Positions 9,238-19,110 of a stretch of 64,000 bases of DNA are shown piece after piece. Source of the stretch: Sulfurisoma sediminicola (GTDB lineage Bacteria > Pseudomonadota > Gammaproteobacteria > Burkholderiales > Rhodocyclaceae); assembly GCF_003865015.1 (NCBI RefSeq), contig NZ_BHVV01000008.1, forward strand, positions 248,001 through 312,000, in the 5' to 3' direction. A model generated the notes under the pieces. That model was not told the DNA's origin. It saw only the letters and a list, made by a program, of their open reading frames with translations, and made no database searches. Each line of letters opens with the position of its first letter. Within the stretch, counting starts at the first letter, position 1. The position numbers and the translations under genes were made by a program.

Positions 9238-9777
9238 ATGCGCAAGCACCTTCGCAAGTACCTGCCGGACCATACCGCCGTCCACGACAACAAGTGGCTG
9301 GCGCCGTTCGCGGATACCCTGCTCCATCCGCGGCTGTGGCACCTCAACCGGCATTCGGCCGCCGGAGCCGTCGCCGTCGGGCTGTTCTGCGGCCTGATTC
9401 CCGGGCCGTTCCAGATGCTGGGCGCGGCGATCTGCGCACTGGTCTTCCGCGTCAATCTGCCGCTGGCGCTGTTCACCACCCTCTACACCAATCCCCTGAC
9501 CATCGTGCCGCTCTATGTCGTGGCGTTCGAGCTGGGCAAGTGGGTACTGCCCGGCGAAGGCGAGGTCTTCGTCGCGCCTCCCGACTACGCCGGCAGCCTC
9601 TTCGGCTGGGTGGAGGCGCTGGTCAGCTGGATGTTGCAACTCGGCAAGCCGCTGGCCGTGGGACTGGTGCTGCTCGCCGCGCTGCTGTCCGTCGCCGGCT
9701 ATCTGGCGATGCGGCTGGCCTACCGCATCTACCTGGTGCGCGCCTGGCGGCATCGCACACAGCGACGGCCCGAGTGA
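9238..9777 (+). CDS. DUF2062 membrane protein
   Basis: 179 residues matching the DUF2062 pattern: N-terminal basic segment, then helices around GAVAVGLFCGLIPGPFQMLGA and TTLYTNPLTIVPLY, and a C-terminal helix pair. The GLIPGPFQ and NP motifs are diagnostic of this family of uncharacterised inner-membrane proteins. It stands between divergent comEC and an MscS-like gene on the same strand 49 nt downstream. The start codon has no Shine-Dalgarno at a normal distance. Confidence 0.88.
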   Translation: MRKHLRKYLPDHTAVHDNKWLAPFADTLLHPRLWHLNRHSAAGAVAVGLFCGLIPGPFQMLGAAICALVFRVNLPLALFTTLYTNPLTIVPLYVVAFELGKWVLPGEGEVFVAPPDYAGSLFGWVEALVSWMLQLGKPLAVGLVLLAALLSVAGYLAMRLAYRIYLVRAWRHRTQRRPE

Positions 9778-9826
9778 TTTGGTATCGTGTCACTCGCCCC
9801 GAACAAGGATTCCTCGGAGATTCGAA

Positions 9827-11452
9827 ATGGGTCATAGCGTACGCACGCTGTTGTTCGTCCTGCTGGCGCTCATCGCCGGTACCTCTTCGGTCCTCGCCGC
9901 GGCTGATGCAAAGCCCGCGAGCGGTGAAGCCGCCTACACCGGCCCGATCGCACCCCTCGTAGTCTTCAACCGGGCAATCATCATCTTTCGCGTCCCCTTC
10001 CTGGGGGCTTCGCCCACCGCACGCGCCGAGAGGGCACGCACCTTCATCGACGCGGCCTTGCGCGAAGGCGGCCCCCTGAAAGTGGAGGTCAGGCCGAACC
10101 CCGAGGGGCAGTTGGTGATGATCGACAACAAGCTGGCCTTCATCGTCACGACAGACGATGCCAACGCCGGCCTGCAGGAGAGCGCCGAGGCTGCCGCCCA
10201 ACGGGCCGCACACCTGCTTGCACAAGTCGTGGGCGAAACCCGCGAAGCGAGGAGCACCGAGGCGATGCTGAAGGCGCTGACCTGGTCGGCAGCCGCCACG
10301 CTGGTCTTCGCGCTGCTGCTCTGGCCGCTGCTTCGCTCCGGCGGCTGGCTGGGAAGGACGCTGCAGAAATTTGCGGCAGTGGCTGTCCATAGGCGTCCGC
10401 TCAGCGGTACCCGGATATTCGAAGAACAGTACCTGATCCCCTTCGCTCTGCGCCTGCTGGTCCTGCTGCGCTGGCTCATCATCGCGCTGCTGGTCTACGA
10501 ATGGCTGAGTTTCGTGCTTTCGCGCTTCCCCTACACCCGCCCCTGGGGCGAGGGCCTCAACACCTATCTGCTGACCCTGATCCAGGGCTTGGCCAAGGGC
10601 ATGGTGGATGCGATTCCCGGCCTCGTCACCGCCGTCGCCATTTTCGTGCTTGCCCGCTTCTTCATCGGCTTTCTCGGCGGCTTCCTCGAGCGCATGGCTC
10701 GCGTCTCGGAACTCGAGTGGCTGAGCCCGGACACCCTGCCGACGACACGCCGCCTGTTCAGCATCGTCGTCTGGCTGTTCGCGGTCGTCATGGCCTACCC
10801 CTACCTGCCGGGAGCGCAGACCGAGGCATTCAAGGGCCTGTCGGTGCTCCTCGGCCTGATGGTCTCGCTCGGCTCGACCAGCGTGATCGGGCAGGCCCTC
10901 TCCGGATTGATCCTGACCTACACGCGCACCATCCGCCCCGGCGAGTACGTCCGCGTCGCCGAACACGAGGGGACCGTGACGGCGATGGGAGCCTTCACGA
11001 CGCGCATCCGGACCGGCCTGGGCGAGGAACTGATCCTGCCCAACTCGGTGATCACCTCCAACGTGACCCGCAACTATTCGCGCGCCGTCAAGGGAGCCGG
11101 CTATATCGTCGACACCACGGTGACCATCGGCTACGACACGCCCTGGCGGCAGATCGAGGCGATGCTGATCGAGGCCGCCAGGCGCACCCCGGGCGTCCTC
11201 GCGGACCCGGCGCCGCGCGTGTTCCAGACGGCCTTGTCGGATTTCTACCCCGAATACCGCCTCGTGGCGCAGGCCATCCCGACCACGGCCAGCTCGCGCG
11301 CCGAGGTGCTCACCACGCTGCATGCCAACATCCAGGACGTCTTCAACGAGCACGGCGTCCAGATCATGTCACCGCATTACATGACCGATGGCGCGGAGGC
11401 CAAGGTGGTCAAGCCGGAAGACTGGTACCGGGCACCCGCACGGAAGGATTGA
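9827..11452 (+). CDS. MscS-family mechanosensitive channel
   Basis: 541 residues. A signal peptide (MGHSVRTLLFVLLALIAG...) is followed by a roughly 130-residue periplasmic domain, several membrane helices, and the MscS pore/beta domain (VLLGLMVSLGSTSVIGQALSG, RPGEYVRVAEHEGTVTAMG, LPNSVITSN). Channels of this size protect against hypo-osmotic shock. The start at 9827 is preferred over an upstream in-frame ATG at 9515, because that stretch overlaps the DUF2062 gene and has no signal peptide. It converges on lolD, with 16 nt between the stops. Confidence 0.9.
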   Translation: MGHSVRTLLFVLLALIAGTSSVLAAADAKPASGEAAYTGPIAPLVVFNRAIIIFRVPFLGASPTARAERARTFIDAALREGGPLKVEVRPNPEGQLVMIDNKLAFIVTTDDANAGLQESAEAAAQRAAHLLAQVVGETREARSTEAMLKALTWSAAATLVFALLLWPLLRSGGWLGRTLQKFAAVAVHRRPLSGTRIFEEQYLIPFALRLLVLLRWLIIALLVYEWLSFVLSRFPYTRPWGEGLNTYLLTLIQGLAKGMVDAIPGLVTAVAIFVLARFFIGFLGGFLERMARVSELEWLSPDTLPTTRRLFSIVVWLFAVVMAYPYLPGAQTEAFKGLSVLLGLMVSLGSTSVIGQALSGLILTYTRTIRPGEYVRVAEHEGTVTAMGAFTTRIRTGLGEELILPNSVITSNVTRNYSRAVKGAGYIVDTTVTIGYDTPWRQIEAMLIEAARRTPGVLADPAPRVFQTALSDFYPEYRLVAQAIPTTASSRAEVLTTLHANIQDVFNEHGVQIMSPHYMTDGAEAKVVKPEDWYRAPARKD

Positions 11453-11468
11453 CGGCGCGGCGACGCGC

Positions 11469-12146
11469 CTATTCGGCGAGCCGTCCGTCCTGCAGGCGCA
11501 GGACGCGATCGGCCCGCGCCGCGAGTTCCATGTCGTGGGTCACGATCACCAGGCTCGCGCCGCGTTCCCGATTGAGGGCAAGCATCAGTTCGAAGACCCC
11601 CTCCGCCGTACGGCGATCGAGGTTGCCGGTCGGCTCGTCGGCCAGCACGCACGCCGGCCGCGTTACCAATGCCCGCGCCACGGCAGTGCGCTGGCGCTCG
11701 CCACCCGACAGCTCACCCGGCCGATGCTGCAAGCGCTGGCCCAGCCCGACCTCGCCGAGCACCGCCGCCGCCCGCGCCTCGGCCTCGGCCCGCGGCATGC
11801 GCCGGATCAGCAGCGGCATCGCCACGTTCTCGACCGCAGTGAATTCGGGCAGCAGGTGATGGAACTGATAGACGAAACCCAGCGTCCCGTTGCGCAAGTG
11901 GCCGCGCTCGACCTCACTCGCCCTGAACAGGTCGCGCCCCAGCAACTCGACCGTGCCGGCCGACGGCGCATCGAGCCCGCCGAGCAGGTGCAGCAACGTG
12001 CTCTTGCCCGAGCCGCTGGCACCGACGATGGCCACCGTCTCGCCGGCACCGACTTTCAGGTCGATGCCGGCGAGCACCGGCAGTTCTGCATCGCCCTGGC
12101 GGAAAAGCTTGGACAGGCCGGTACAGGCCAGAACGGGATTACTCAT
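11469..12146 (-). CDS. lolD: Lipoprotein-releasing ABC ATPase LolD
   Basis: 225 residues with Walker A ([12 protein letters not shown]), the LolD-type segment [19 protein letters not shown], signature LSGGERQR and Walker [12 protein letters not shown]. It powers extraction of outer-membrane lipoproteins by LolC/E. It overlaps the permease gene by 8 nt, confirming a shared transcript. The QFHHLLPEF loop separates LolD from the related MacB and FtsE ATPases. Confidence 0.96.
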   Translation of the reverse strand: MSNPVLACTGLSKLFRQGDAELPVLAGIDLKVGAGETVAIVGASGSGKSTLLHLLGGLDAPSAGTVELLGRDLFRASEVERGHLRNGTLGFVYQFHHLLPEFTAVENVAMPLLIRRMPRAEAEARAAAVLGEVGLGQRLQHRPGELSGGERQRTAVARALVTRPACVLADEPTGNLDRRTAEGVFELMLALNRERGASLVIVTHDMELAARADRVLRLQDGRLAE

Positions 12147-13401
12147 AGCGCAAGGCCTCTGCGGGATTGACGCGCGAGGCCCGCCAGCTCGGGTAGAGCG
12201 TCGCCAGCAGCGTCAGCAGGAAGGAGACGCCACTGATCACGCCGACGTCGCGCCACTGCAGGTCCGATGGCAGGTCGGAAATGTAATAGACGTCCTTGGC
12301 GAGGAAATGGATGCCCAACACCCGCTCCAGTGCCGGCACCACGACGTCGATGTTGAGCGCCAGCGCCACGCCGCCGGCCACGCCCATGGCCAGGCCGATG
12401 ACGCCGATCAGCGTGCCCTGGACGATGAAGATCGCCATCACGCTGCCCGGGCTCGCGCCGAGAGTGCGCAGGATGGCGATGTCCGGCTGCTTGTCCTGCA
12501 CCATCATCACCAGGGTCGACACGATGTTGAAGGCGGCGACGGCGACGATCAGCAGCAGGATCAGGAACATCATGTTCTTCTCGATCTGCACCGCGCGGAA
12601 GAAGTTGGCGTGGCTGCGCGTCCAGTCGGAGATGAAAGCGTCGGCACCGACGTAGCGCAGCAGCTCGCGGGCGATGCGCGGCGCGGCGAAGAGATCGTCG
12701 ACCTTGAGCCGCACGCCGGAGACGTTGTCGCCCATGCGATAGAGCTTCTGCGCATCGGCCATGTGGATCAGCGCCAGGCCCGAGTCGTACTCGTACATGC
12801 CGGCCTCGAAGATGCCGACCACGGTGAATTGCTTCATGCGCGGCAGCACGGCGGCCGGCGTCACCAGGCCCTGCGGCGCGATCAGCGCCACCTTGTCGCC
12901 GGCATAGACCTGCAGCGCGCGCGCCAGCTCGCTGCCGAGAATGATGCCGAACTCCCCCTCCTTGAGCGCATCGAGGCGACCGATCTTCATGTGGCGGGCG
13001 AAGTCGGCGACTTTGTCCTCGGCCTCGGGCAACACGCCGCGGATCATCGCGCCGCGCACCTGGCTGTCGAAGGCGAGCATCGCCTGCGCCTGGACGAACG
13101 GCGCCGCGGCCTCGACGCGTGGGTGGCGCTGCGCCGCCTGCAAGGGCACCTGCCAGTTCGCGAGTTCGCCGCTGGCGGCCGTTATCTGGACGTGGGAGGC
13201 GACGCCGAGGATGCGCGTGCGCAGTTCCTTCTGGAAGCCGTTCATCACCGACAGCACCACGATCAGCGCCGCCACGCCGAGCGCGATGCCCAGCATGGAG
13301 ATCAGCGAGATGAAGGAGATGAAATGGTTGCGGCCCGTCAGGCGTTTCTTGGCGCGGGTGTAGCGCAGGCCGATGAAGAGCTCGTAGCGGAAGGGAAGCA
13401 T
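12139..13401 (-). CDS. lolC: Lipoprotein-releasing permease LolC/LolE
   Basis: 420 residues. It has an N-terminal helix, the conserved [27 protein letters not shown]-type segment, a large periplasmic domain, and three C-terminal helices (FxxVNTLVM-like region [15 protein letters not shown]). A single permease gene before lolD suggests a homodimeric 'LolF-like' arrangement, or that a second permease lies elsewhere. The start [14 protein letters not shown] is typical of the family, so 13401 is used rather than the upstream ATG at 13494. Confidence 0.93.
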   Translation of the reverse strand: MLPFRYELFIGLRYTRAKKRLTGRNHFISFISLISMLGIALGVAALIVVLSVMNGFQKELRTRILGVASHVQITAASGELANWQVPLQAAQRHPRVEAAAPFVQAQAMLAFDSQVRGAMIRGVLPEAEDKVADFARHMKIGRLDALKEGEFGIILGSELARALQVYAGDKVALIAPQGLVTPAAVLPRMKQFTVVGIFEAGMYEYDSGLALIHMADAQKLYRMGDNVSGVRLKVDDLFAAPRIARELLRYVGADAFISDWTRSHANFFRAVQIEKNMMFLILLLIVAVAAFNIVSTLVMMVQDKQPDIAILRTLGASPGSVMAIFIVQGTLIGVIGLAMGVAGGVALALNIDVVVPALERVLGIHFLAKDVYYISDLPSDLQWRDVGVISGVSFLLTLLATLYPSWRASRVNPAEALRYE

Positions 13402-13449
13402 GGTCGGGGTGCATGTAGCCTTGCGAAGGGCCGCCCCCGGGGAAGGCGA

Positions 13450-13490
13450 CGCCCCCCGTGGGGGCAGCGAACGGCAGTGAGCGTGGGGGC
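13450..13490 (-). repeat. GC-rich intergenic repeat, copy 1
   Basis: Between lolC and the rpfE-like gene. Read on the minus strand it carries module A (GCCCCCACGCTCACT, 13490-13476) followed by module B (GCTGCCCCCACGGGGGGCG, 13468-13450), itself a near-palindrome. The same two modules, in the same order but on the other strand, follow the rpfE-like gene at 14517-14599. Confidence 0.75.
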
Positions 13491-13508
13491 ACATGTTAAC
13501 ATGGCCCC

Positions 13509-14510
13509 ATGCAAGTCCATCTGGCGCTGCCCGGCCTGCTCTGGCCGGCCAGGGCGCTGCCCGACGTGATGTTCGATCTCGAGCTGCCGGTGCTGTCCTG
13601 GCTGCTCGGTCGCGGGCGTCACAGTCATTCTTCCCCGCTCACCTTCGAAGACTGGCTGTCGCGCCGCTTCGGCCATGACGCAGCCGTGCCTGCCGCCGCA
13701 CTGCGCCTGCTCGGCGAGGATGGCCAGCCGGGAAATGCCGACTGGATCTGCGCCGACCCCGCCCACCTCGCCTTCGAGCACGGCCACCCGACGCTGGCCG
13801 ACCCCGCTCGACTCGAGCTGCAGGCCGACGAGATCGCCGCAATCACCGTGGCGCTGACGCCGACTTTTGCGGCGGTCGGCCGCTTTTCCCTGCGGCACTC
13901 GGGCCACGGCTACATCGAACTCGCCGCGCCGGCCGACATCGACGTCCCGCCGCTCGCCGCGGTGGTCGGCCGCGGCGCCGCCGCACTGCTGCCGCGCGGA
14001 GCGGACGCCGCGCGCTGGGTCCGTCTCGCCAACGAGGTGCAGATCGCGCTGCACGCGCTCGATCTCAACCGCCGCCGCGAGGATGCCGGCCTGCCCACCA
14101 TCAACACGCTCTGGTTCTGGGGCACCGGCCGCCTGCCCGCGACCACCCGCGCGGCCTACCAAAAAGTCGGCGGTGGCGGCACGCTGGCGCGCGGCCTGGC
14201 CCGCCATGCCGGCGTGTCCTGGCAGCCCGCCAGCGACGCCCTGCCGGCCGCCGGCAGCACGCTGCTGATCGAGGGGCGCCTGCAGCCCCCGGCCCAGCAG
14301 CTCGATGCCCAGGCCTGGCGCGACGCCATGGTCACCCTCGACCGCGAGCGCCTCGCCCCGCTCGCCGCCGCCCTGCGCGGCGGACGCGTGAAGAAACTCA
14401 TCCTCACCGCGCTCGGCGACGAAACCACGCTGGATCTCGAACTCACGCGCGGCGACGCGCTGCGCTTCTGGCGCCGGCCGCGGTCGCTGCTGGATGTCAT
14501 CGCGCCATGA
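13509..14510 (+). CDS. RpfE-type regulatory protein / phosphoglycerate-mutase-like
   Basis: 333 residues. It matches the conserved protein encoded beside recJ in many beta/gammaproteobacteria, called RpfE after the Xanthomonas rpf cluster and sometimes annotated phosphoglycerate-mutase-like. Recognisable blocks are HLALPGLLWP near the start, EVQIALHALDLNRRRE in the middle and NTLWFWGTGRLP. No signal peptide or membrane helix is visible. Its biochemical role is unknown. It precedes recJ on the same strand, with a repeat-containing gap of about 118 nt between them. Confidence 0.75.
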   Translation: MQVHLALPGLLWPARALPDVMFDLELPVLSWLLGRGRHSHSSPLTFEDWLSRRFGHDAAVPAAALRLLGEDGQPGNADWICADPAHLAFEHGHPTLADPARLELQADEIAAITVALTPTFAAVGRFSLRHSGHGYIELAAPADIDVPPLAAVVGRGAAALLPRGADAARWVRLANEVQIALHALDLNRRREDAGLPTINTLWFWGTGRLPATTRAAYQKVGGGGTLARGLARHAGVSWQPASDALPAAGSTLLIEGRLQPPAQQLDAQAWRDAMVTLDRERLAPLAAALRGGRVKKLILTALGDETTLDLELTRGDALRFWRRPRSLLDVIAP

Positions 14511-14516
14511 CAAAGA

Positions 14517-14599
14517 GCCCCCCACGCTCACTTCGTTTATGTCCCCGGCGTTGCCGGGGACGGTATCCCTTGCGGACGCTGCCCCCCACGGGGGGGCGC
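14517..14599 (+). repeat. GC-rich intergenic repeat, copy 2, with internal hairpin
   Basis: Module A (GCCCCCCACGCTCACT, 14517-14532) and module B (GCTGCCCCCCACGGGGGG, from 14578) repeat those at 13450-13490 in inverted orientation. Between them lies a perfect 9-bp hairpin, GTCCCCGGC-GTT-GCCGGGGAC (14541-14561). No T-tract follows it, so it is not a classical terminator. It fills the rpfE-recJ gap. Confidence 0.75.
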
Positions 14600-14628
14600 A
14601 TGCTGCCTTGGGACGGCCCGGCGGCAGC

Positions 14629-16320
14629 ATGACCCGCATCGCCCTCCGCCCCGTCCCCACCCGCGCCCGCCTGACGCTCGAGCAGGCCGGCGTGCATCCG
14701 CTGCTGGCGCGGCTCTACGCCGCGCGCGGCGTAGCCGCGGCGGATGAGCTCGATACCCGCCTCGCCGCCCTGCTGCCGCCGGACACGCTCAAGGGTGCCG
14801 CCGAGGCGGCGCGACTGCTGGCCGACGCCATCGTGCAGAACAAGAAACTGCTGATCGTCGCCGACTACGACTGCGACGGCGCCACCGCCTGCGCCGTCGG
14901 CATCCGCGCGCTACGGCTGTTCGGCGCCAATGTCGACTACCTGGTGCCGGATCGCTTCAAGCTCGGCTACGGCCTCTCGCCCGAGGTGGCAAGACTCGCC
15001 GCGCAGCAGAAGCCCGACATCATCGTCACCGTCGACAACGGCATCGGAAGCCGAGAGGGCGTGGCCGAAGCCAATCGTCTGGGCATCGCCACGCTGATCA
15101 CCGACCACCACCTGCCGGGGCCCGAGCTGCCCGCCGCCGCGGTCATCGTCAATCCCAACCAGCCCGGCTGCAGCTTCGCCAGCCGCGCCATCGCCGGCGT
15201 CGGCGTGATGTTCTACGTGATGCTGGCGCTGCGCGCGGAGCTGCGCGGCCGCGGCGCCTTCAAGGACAAGCCCGAGCCCAACCTCGCCGCCCTGCTCGAC
15301 CTCGTCGCCCTCGGCACCGTCGCCGACGTGGTGCCGCTCGACCGCAACAACCGCGTGCTGGTCGCGCAGGGCATCAATCGCATGCGCGACGGAAAAATGC
15401 AGCCGGGCGTGCGCGCCCTCTTCGCCGTGGCCGGCCGCGACCCGCGCCAGGCCAGCACCTTCGACCTCGGCTTCGCCCTCGGCCCGCGCCTCAACGCCGC
15501 CGGGCGCCTGGCCGACATGGCGCTGGGCATCGAGTGCCTGATCACCGACGACGCCGGCCGCGCCATGAACATCGCCACCGAGCTCGACACCCTCAACCGC
15601 GAGCGCCGCAGCATCGAGGCCGGCATGCAGGCCGGCGCCGAGACCTTCATCGAGAGCATCGACGCCGCCAGCCGCGCCAGCCTGACGCTGTTCGACCCGG
15701 ACTGGCACCAGGGCGTGGTCGGCATCCTCGCCGGCCGCGTCAAGGAAAGGCTGCACCGCCCGACCTTCGCCTTCGCCCGCGGCGACGATGAACAGGTGAA
15801 GGGTTCGGGCCGCTCCATCCCCGGCCTGCACCTGCGCGACGCGCTCGACCTCGTCGCCAAGCGCGCACCCGACCTGTTGCTGCGCTTCGGCGGCCATGCC
15901 GCCGCCGCCGGGGTGACGCTGCTCGAGGACAGGCTGACCGAGTTCGAGCAACTGTTCGAAGAGATCGCCCGCGGCCTGCTGACGCCGGCGCAGCTTTCGC
16001 GCACGCTGGAAACCGACGGCCCGCTCGAGACCGGCTACCTCTCGCTGGCCAGCGCCCAGCTGCTGCGCAACGAGATCTGGGGCCAGGGCTTTCCCGCGCC
16101 GATGTTCGCCGACGAGTTCGAGGTGGCCAGCCAGAAGCTGCTCAAGGACAAACACCTCAAACTGGCGTTGAGGAAGGGCAAGGCCCGCTACGAGGCGATC
16201 CGCTTCAACTGCGCCGAGCCTGCGCCAGCGCGCATCCGCGCCGCCTTCCGCATCGACGCCAACGAATACATGGGCATCGAGAGCCTGCAGCTGGTGATCG
16301 AGCACTTCGAACCAGCCTAG
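14629..16320 (+). CDS. recJ: Single-stranded-DNA exonuclease RecJ
   Basis: 563 residues. The DHH-family motifs are intact: ADYDCDGATA (motif I), VDNGIG (II), TDHHLPG (III) and ALGTVADVVPL (IV), followed by the DHHA1 motif GFGGH-like LRFGGHAAAAGVTL and the OB-type C-terminus. RecJ degrades ssDNA 5' to 3' in repair and recombination. The start MTRIALRPVP at 14629 is used because the 45 upstream codons lie in the repetitive spacer. Its neighbours (RpfE-like) are conserved in related genomes. Confidence 0.95.
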   Translation: MTRIALRPVPTRARLTLEQAGVHPLLARLYAARGVAAADELDTRLAALLPPDTLKGAAEAARLLADAIVQNKKLLIVADYDCDGATACAVGIRALRLFGANVDYLVPDRFKLGYGLSPEVARLAAQQKPDIIVTVDNGIGSREGVAEANRLGIATLITDHHLPGPELPAAAVIVNPNQPGCSFASRAIAGVGVMFYVMLALRAELRGRGAFKDKPEPNLAALLDLVALGTVADVVPLDRNNRVLVAQGINRMRDGKMQPGVRALFAVAGRDPRQASTFDLGFALGPRLNAAGRLADMALGIECLITDDAGRAMNIATELDTLNRERRSIEAGMQAGAETFIESIDAASRASLTLFDPDWHQGVVGILAGRVKERLHRPTFAFARGDDEQVKGSGRSIPGLHLRDALDLVAKRAPDLLLRFGGHAAAAGVTLLEDRLTEFEQLFEEIARGLLTPAQLSRTLETDGPLETGYLSLASAQLLRNEIWGQGFPAPMFADEFEVASQKLLKDKHLKLALRKGKARYEAIRFNCAEPAPARIRAAFRIDANEYMGIESLQLVIEHFEPA

Positions 16321-16344
16321 CTCGCAAGTCGGCGAACTGCGCCC

Positions 16345-19011
16345 ATGAACCCGCCCGTCCCGCACATCGCCGAGCAGTCGCCGGACGCCGCGCTGGCCGC
16401 GCTGGGCAGCGGACCGCAGGGGCTGAGCGCCGCCGAGGCCCGGCGGCGGCTGGCAGAATTCGGCCCCAACCGGGTCGAGCCCGCGGCCCGCGATCCTGTG
16501 TGGCTGACGCTCGCCCGCGAGTTCACCCACTTCTTCGCGCTCATCCTCTGGCTGGCGGCGGCGCTGGCGCTCGTTGCCGAGCATTTCGGCCCGGGCCAGG
16601 GCATGGCGGAACTGGGACTGGCCATCGTCGGCGTCATCGTCGTCAATGGCTGCTTTTCCTTCTGGCAGGCCTGGCGCGCGGAAGCGGCGCTGGCCGCGCT
16701 GAGCCAGCTGCTGCCGCAGCAGGTACAGGTGCGGCGCGACGGCCTTACCCTGGAAGTGCCGGCGGCCGAACTGGTGCCGGGCGACATCGTGCTGCTGGCC
16801 GAAGGCGCCAAGGTGCCGGCGGACTGCCGCCTGATCGAGAGCTGGGGGCTGCGCGTCAACCTCGCTACGCTGACCGGCGAGTCTCGGCCCAAGGCCCGCA
16901 GCGCCGACGCCATCAGCGATGCGATCCCCGATCCGCTCGCGGCGCGGGCCCTGGTGCTCGCCGGCACCCTGATCGTCTCGGGCGAGTGCAGCGCCGTGGT
17001 ATTCGCCACCGGCATGCGCACCGAGTTCGGCCGCATCGCCCACCTGACCCAGACGGCCGGCGAAGTCGAGTCACCGCTGCAGAAGGAGATCCGCCGCGTC
17101 TCGCGCCTCGTGGCCCTGCTGGCGCTTACCCTCGGCCTGGTGTTCTTCGCCATCGGTCAGGCCATCGGCCTGCCCTTCTGGGCGAACTTCATGTTCGCCA
17201 TCGGCATCATCGTCGCCAACGTGCCTGAGGGCATGCTGCCGACGGTGACCCTCTCCCTGGCCCTGGCGACGCAGCGCATGGCCCGGCGCAATGCCCTGGT
17301 GCGCCACCTGCCGGCAGTCGAAACGCTGGGCAGCGCAACGGTCATCCTCACCGACAAGACCGGCACGCTGACCCAGAACCGCATGACGGTGCGCGAACTC
17401 TTCGTCGCCGGCTGCCATCGCCTCGCCGCTGAACGCTGGCCGCGCGCCTACGACCTGCACCTGCGCGCCGTCGCCCGCTTCTGCCACAGCCTCAAGTTTC
17501 CCAACGGCGCGCCCAGCGGCGACCCCATGGAAATCGCCCTCTGGCAGTTCGCCGGCGAAATTCCCGAACTCGGCAGCCGCGCCGGGGAAATCCCCTTCGA
17601 CGCCGAGCGGCGGCGCATGTCGGTCATCACCCGCGAAACGGCGGGCAGCGAATTCCTCTGGTGCAAGGGCGCCCCCGAAACCGTCCTGCCGCTGTGCTCG
17701 ACATGGCTCGAAGGCGACGTCTCGCGCCCCTTCGACGCGCAAGCACAGGAAACCCTGCGCCGCGCCCAGAACGACATGGCCGACCGCGGCCTGCGCGTGC
17801 TGGCGCTGGCGTGGAAGCCGCTCGCGGCCGGGGCCGGCGAACCGAGCGAGGACGGCCTCGAGCTGTGCGGCCTGATCGGCCTCGAAGACCCGCCGCGCCC
17901 CGACGTGCATGAGGCCGTGAATCGCTGCCACGAGGCCGGCATCCGCGTGATCATGGTCACCGGCGACCATCCGCACACGGCGGTGGCGCTGGCCAGGGAA
18001 GTGGACGTGGTGCGTACGTCCGCGCCGACCGTACTGACCGGAGACGAGGTGCGGCGGATGGATCCGGCCAGCCTGCAACTCGCGCTCGACGCGCCGGAGA
18101 TCCTCTTCGCCCGCGTCAGCGCCGAGCAGAAGATGCTCATCGTCCAGGCCCTGCAGCGCAAGGGCGAGATCGTCGCGGTGACCGGCGACGGCGTCAATGA
18201 CGCGCCGGCGCTGAAAACGGCCGACATCGGCATCGCCATGGGCCTCTCCGGCACCGATGTCGCCCGCGAGGCTGCCGACATCGTGCTGCTCGACGATCAC
18301 TTCGGCACCATCGTCAACGCCATCGAGGAAGGCCGCGCGGTGTTCGAGAACATCCGCAAGTTCATCACCTACATCTTCACGCACAACTTTGCCGAGTTGG
18401 TACCCTTTCTCGCCTTCGTGCTGTTCCGCATCCCATTGCCGCTGACAGCTATCCTGGTTCTCGCCATCGATTTGGGGACGGACACCATACCGGCGCTCGC
18501 GCTCGGCGCCGAACCACCACACAGCGATCTCATGCGCCGCCCGCCGCGACGACGCGATGAACATCTTTTTACTTGGCCGATGTTCGCCCGCGCCTACGGC
18601 TTCCTCGGCCCGCTCGAAGCGCTGGCGGCAATGGCCACCTTTTTCTTCGTCCTCGACGCGGCAGGCTGGCACTACGGTCAGACGTTCGCCCCCGCCGATC
18701 CCATCTATCTCCAGGCCACCACAGCCTGCTTCGCCGGCATCGTGCTAACGCAGATGGTCAACATCTTCGTCTGCCGCCATCCGCTGCTGCCGGCGTGGCG
18801 TTTCCCCCTGTTCGAGAACCGGCTGCTTTTCGCCGGCCTCGCTTTCGAGTTCCTGCTGCTGCTGGCCATCGTCTACACCCCCTGGGGCAACCGCCTGTTC
18901 GGCACGGCGCCGCTGGCGGCCGAGGTCTGGCTGTTCGCGCTGCCGTTCGCGCTGGCGCTGGGCGTCCTCGAGGAAGCGCGCAAGGCCATCGTCAGGCGAA
19001 TGTCAGATTGA
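16345..19011 (+). CDS. Cation-transporting P-type ATPase (Na,K-ATPase-like, type II)
   Basis: 888 residues. It has the N-terminal cation-ATPase domain, the actuator motif TLTGES, phosphorylation site DKTGTLTQN (D337) and hinge TGDGVNDAPALK. Membrane helix 4 reads VANVPEGMLPTVT (E295), helix 5 HNFAELVPF (E684) and helix 6 IDLGTDTIPA (D709, D713). These match Na,K-ATPase positions (PEG, NIPE, IDLGTD) more closely than SERCA. So Na+, K+ or H+ transport is likelier than Ca2+, but ion specificity is inference. It follows recJ by 24 nt. Confidence 0.88.
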   Translation: MNPPVPHIAEQSPDAALAALGSGPQGLSAAEARRRLAEFGPNRVEPAARDPVWLTLAREFTHFFALILWLAAALALVAEHFGPGQGMAELGLAIVGVIVVNGCFSFWQAWRAEAALAALSQLLPQQVQVRRDGLTLEVPAAELVPGDIVLLAEGAKVPADCRLIESWGLRVNLATLTGESRPKARSADAISDAIPDPLAARALVLAGTLIVSGECSAVVFATGMRTEFGRIAHLTQTAGEVESPLQKEIRRVSRLVALLALTLGLVFFAIGQAIGLPFWANFMFAIGIIVANVPEGMLPTVTLSLALATQRMARRNALVRHLPAVETLGSATVILTDKTGTLTQNRMTVRELFVAGCHRLAAERWPRAYDLHLRAVARFCHSLKFPNGAPSGDPMEIALWQFAGEIPELGSRAGEIPFDAERRRMSVITRETAGSEFLWCKGAPETVLPLCSTWLEGDVSRPFDAQAQETLRRAQNDMADRGLRVLALAWKPLAAGAGEPSEDGLELCGLIGLEDPPRPDVHEAVNRCHEAGIRVIMVTGDHPHTAVALAREVDVVRTSAPTVLTGDEVRRMDPASLQLALDAPEILFARVSAEQKMLIVQALQRKGEIVAVTGDGVNDAPALKTADIGIAMGLSGTDVAREAADIVLLDDHFGTIVNAIEEGRAVFENIRKFITYIFTHNFAELVPFLAFVLFRIPLPLTAILVLAIDLGTDTIPALALGAEPPHSDLMRRPPRRRDEHLFTWPMFARAYGFLGPLEALAAMATFFFVLDAAGWHYGQTFAPADPIYLQATTACFAGIVLTQMVNIFVCRHPLLPAWRFPLFENRLLFAGLAFEFLLLLAIVYTPWGNRLFGTAPLAAEVWLFALPFALALGVLEEARKAIVRRMSD

Positions 19012-19110
19012 AATTCGCGCCATTTTCCGGCCTCTGTCCCGACGTTTCGAGCCTTGGCGCAGGCTTAGGATTTGGGCTTTTTCTCAACCTCTCCATACCT
19101 TGGCCAAACG

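Noticed and set aside
14494-14628. Upstream in-frame start for recJ
   Set aside because: This stretch is repetitive spacer with hairpins, overlaps the end of the rpfE-like gene, and the product would have a non-family N-terminus.
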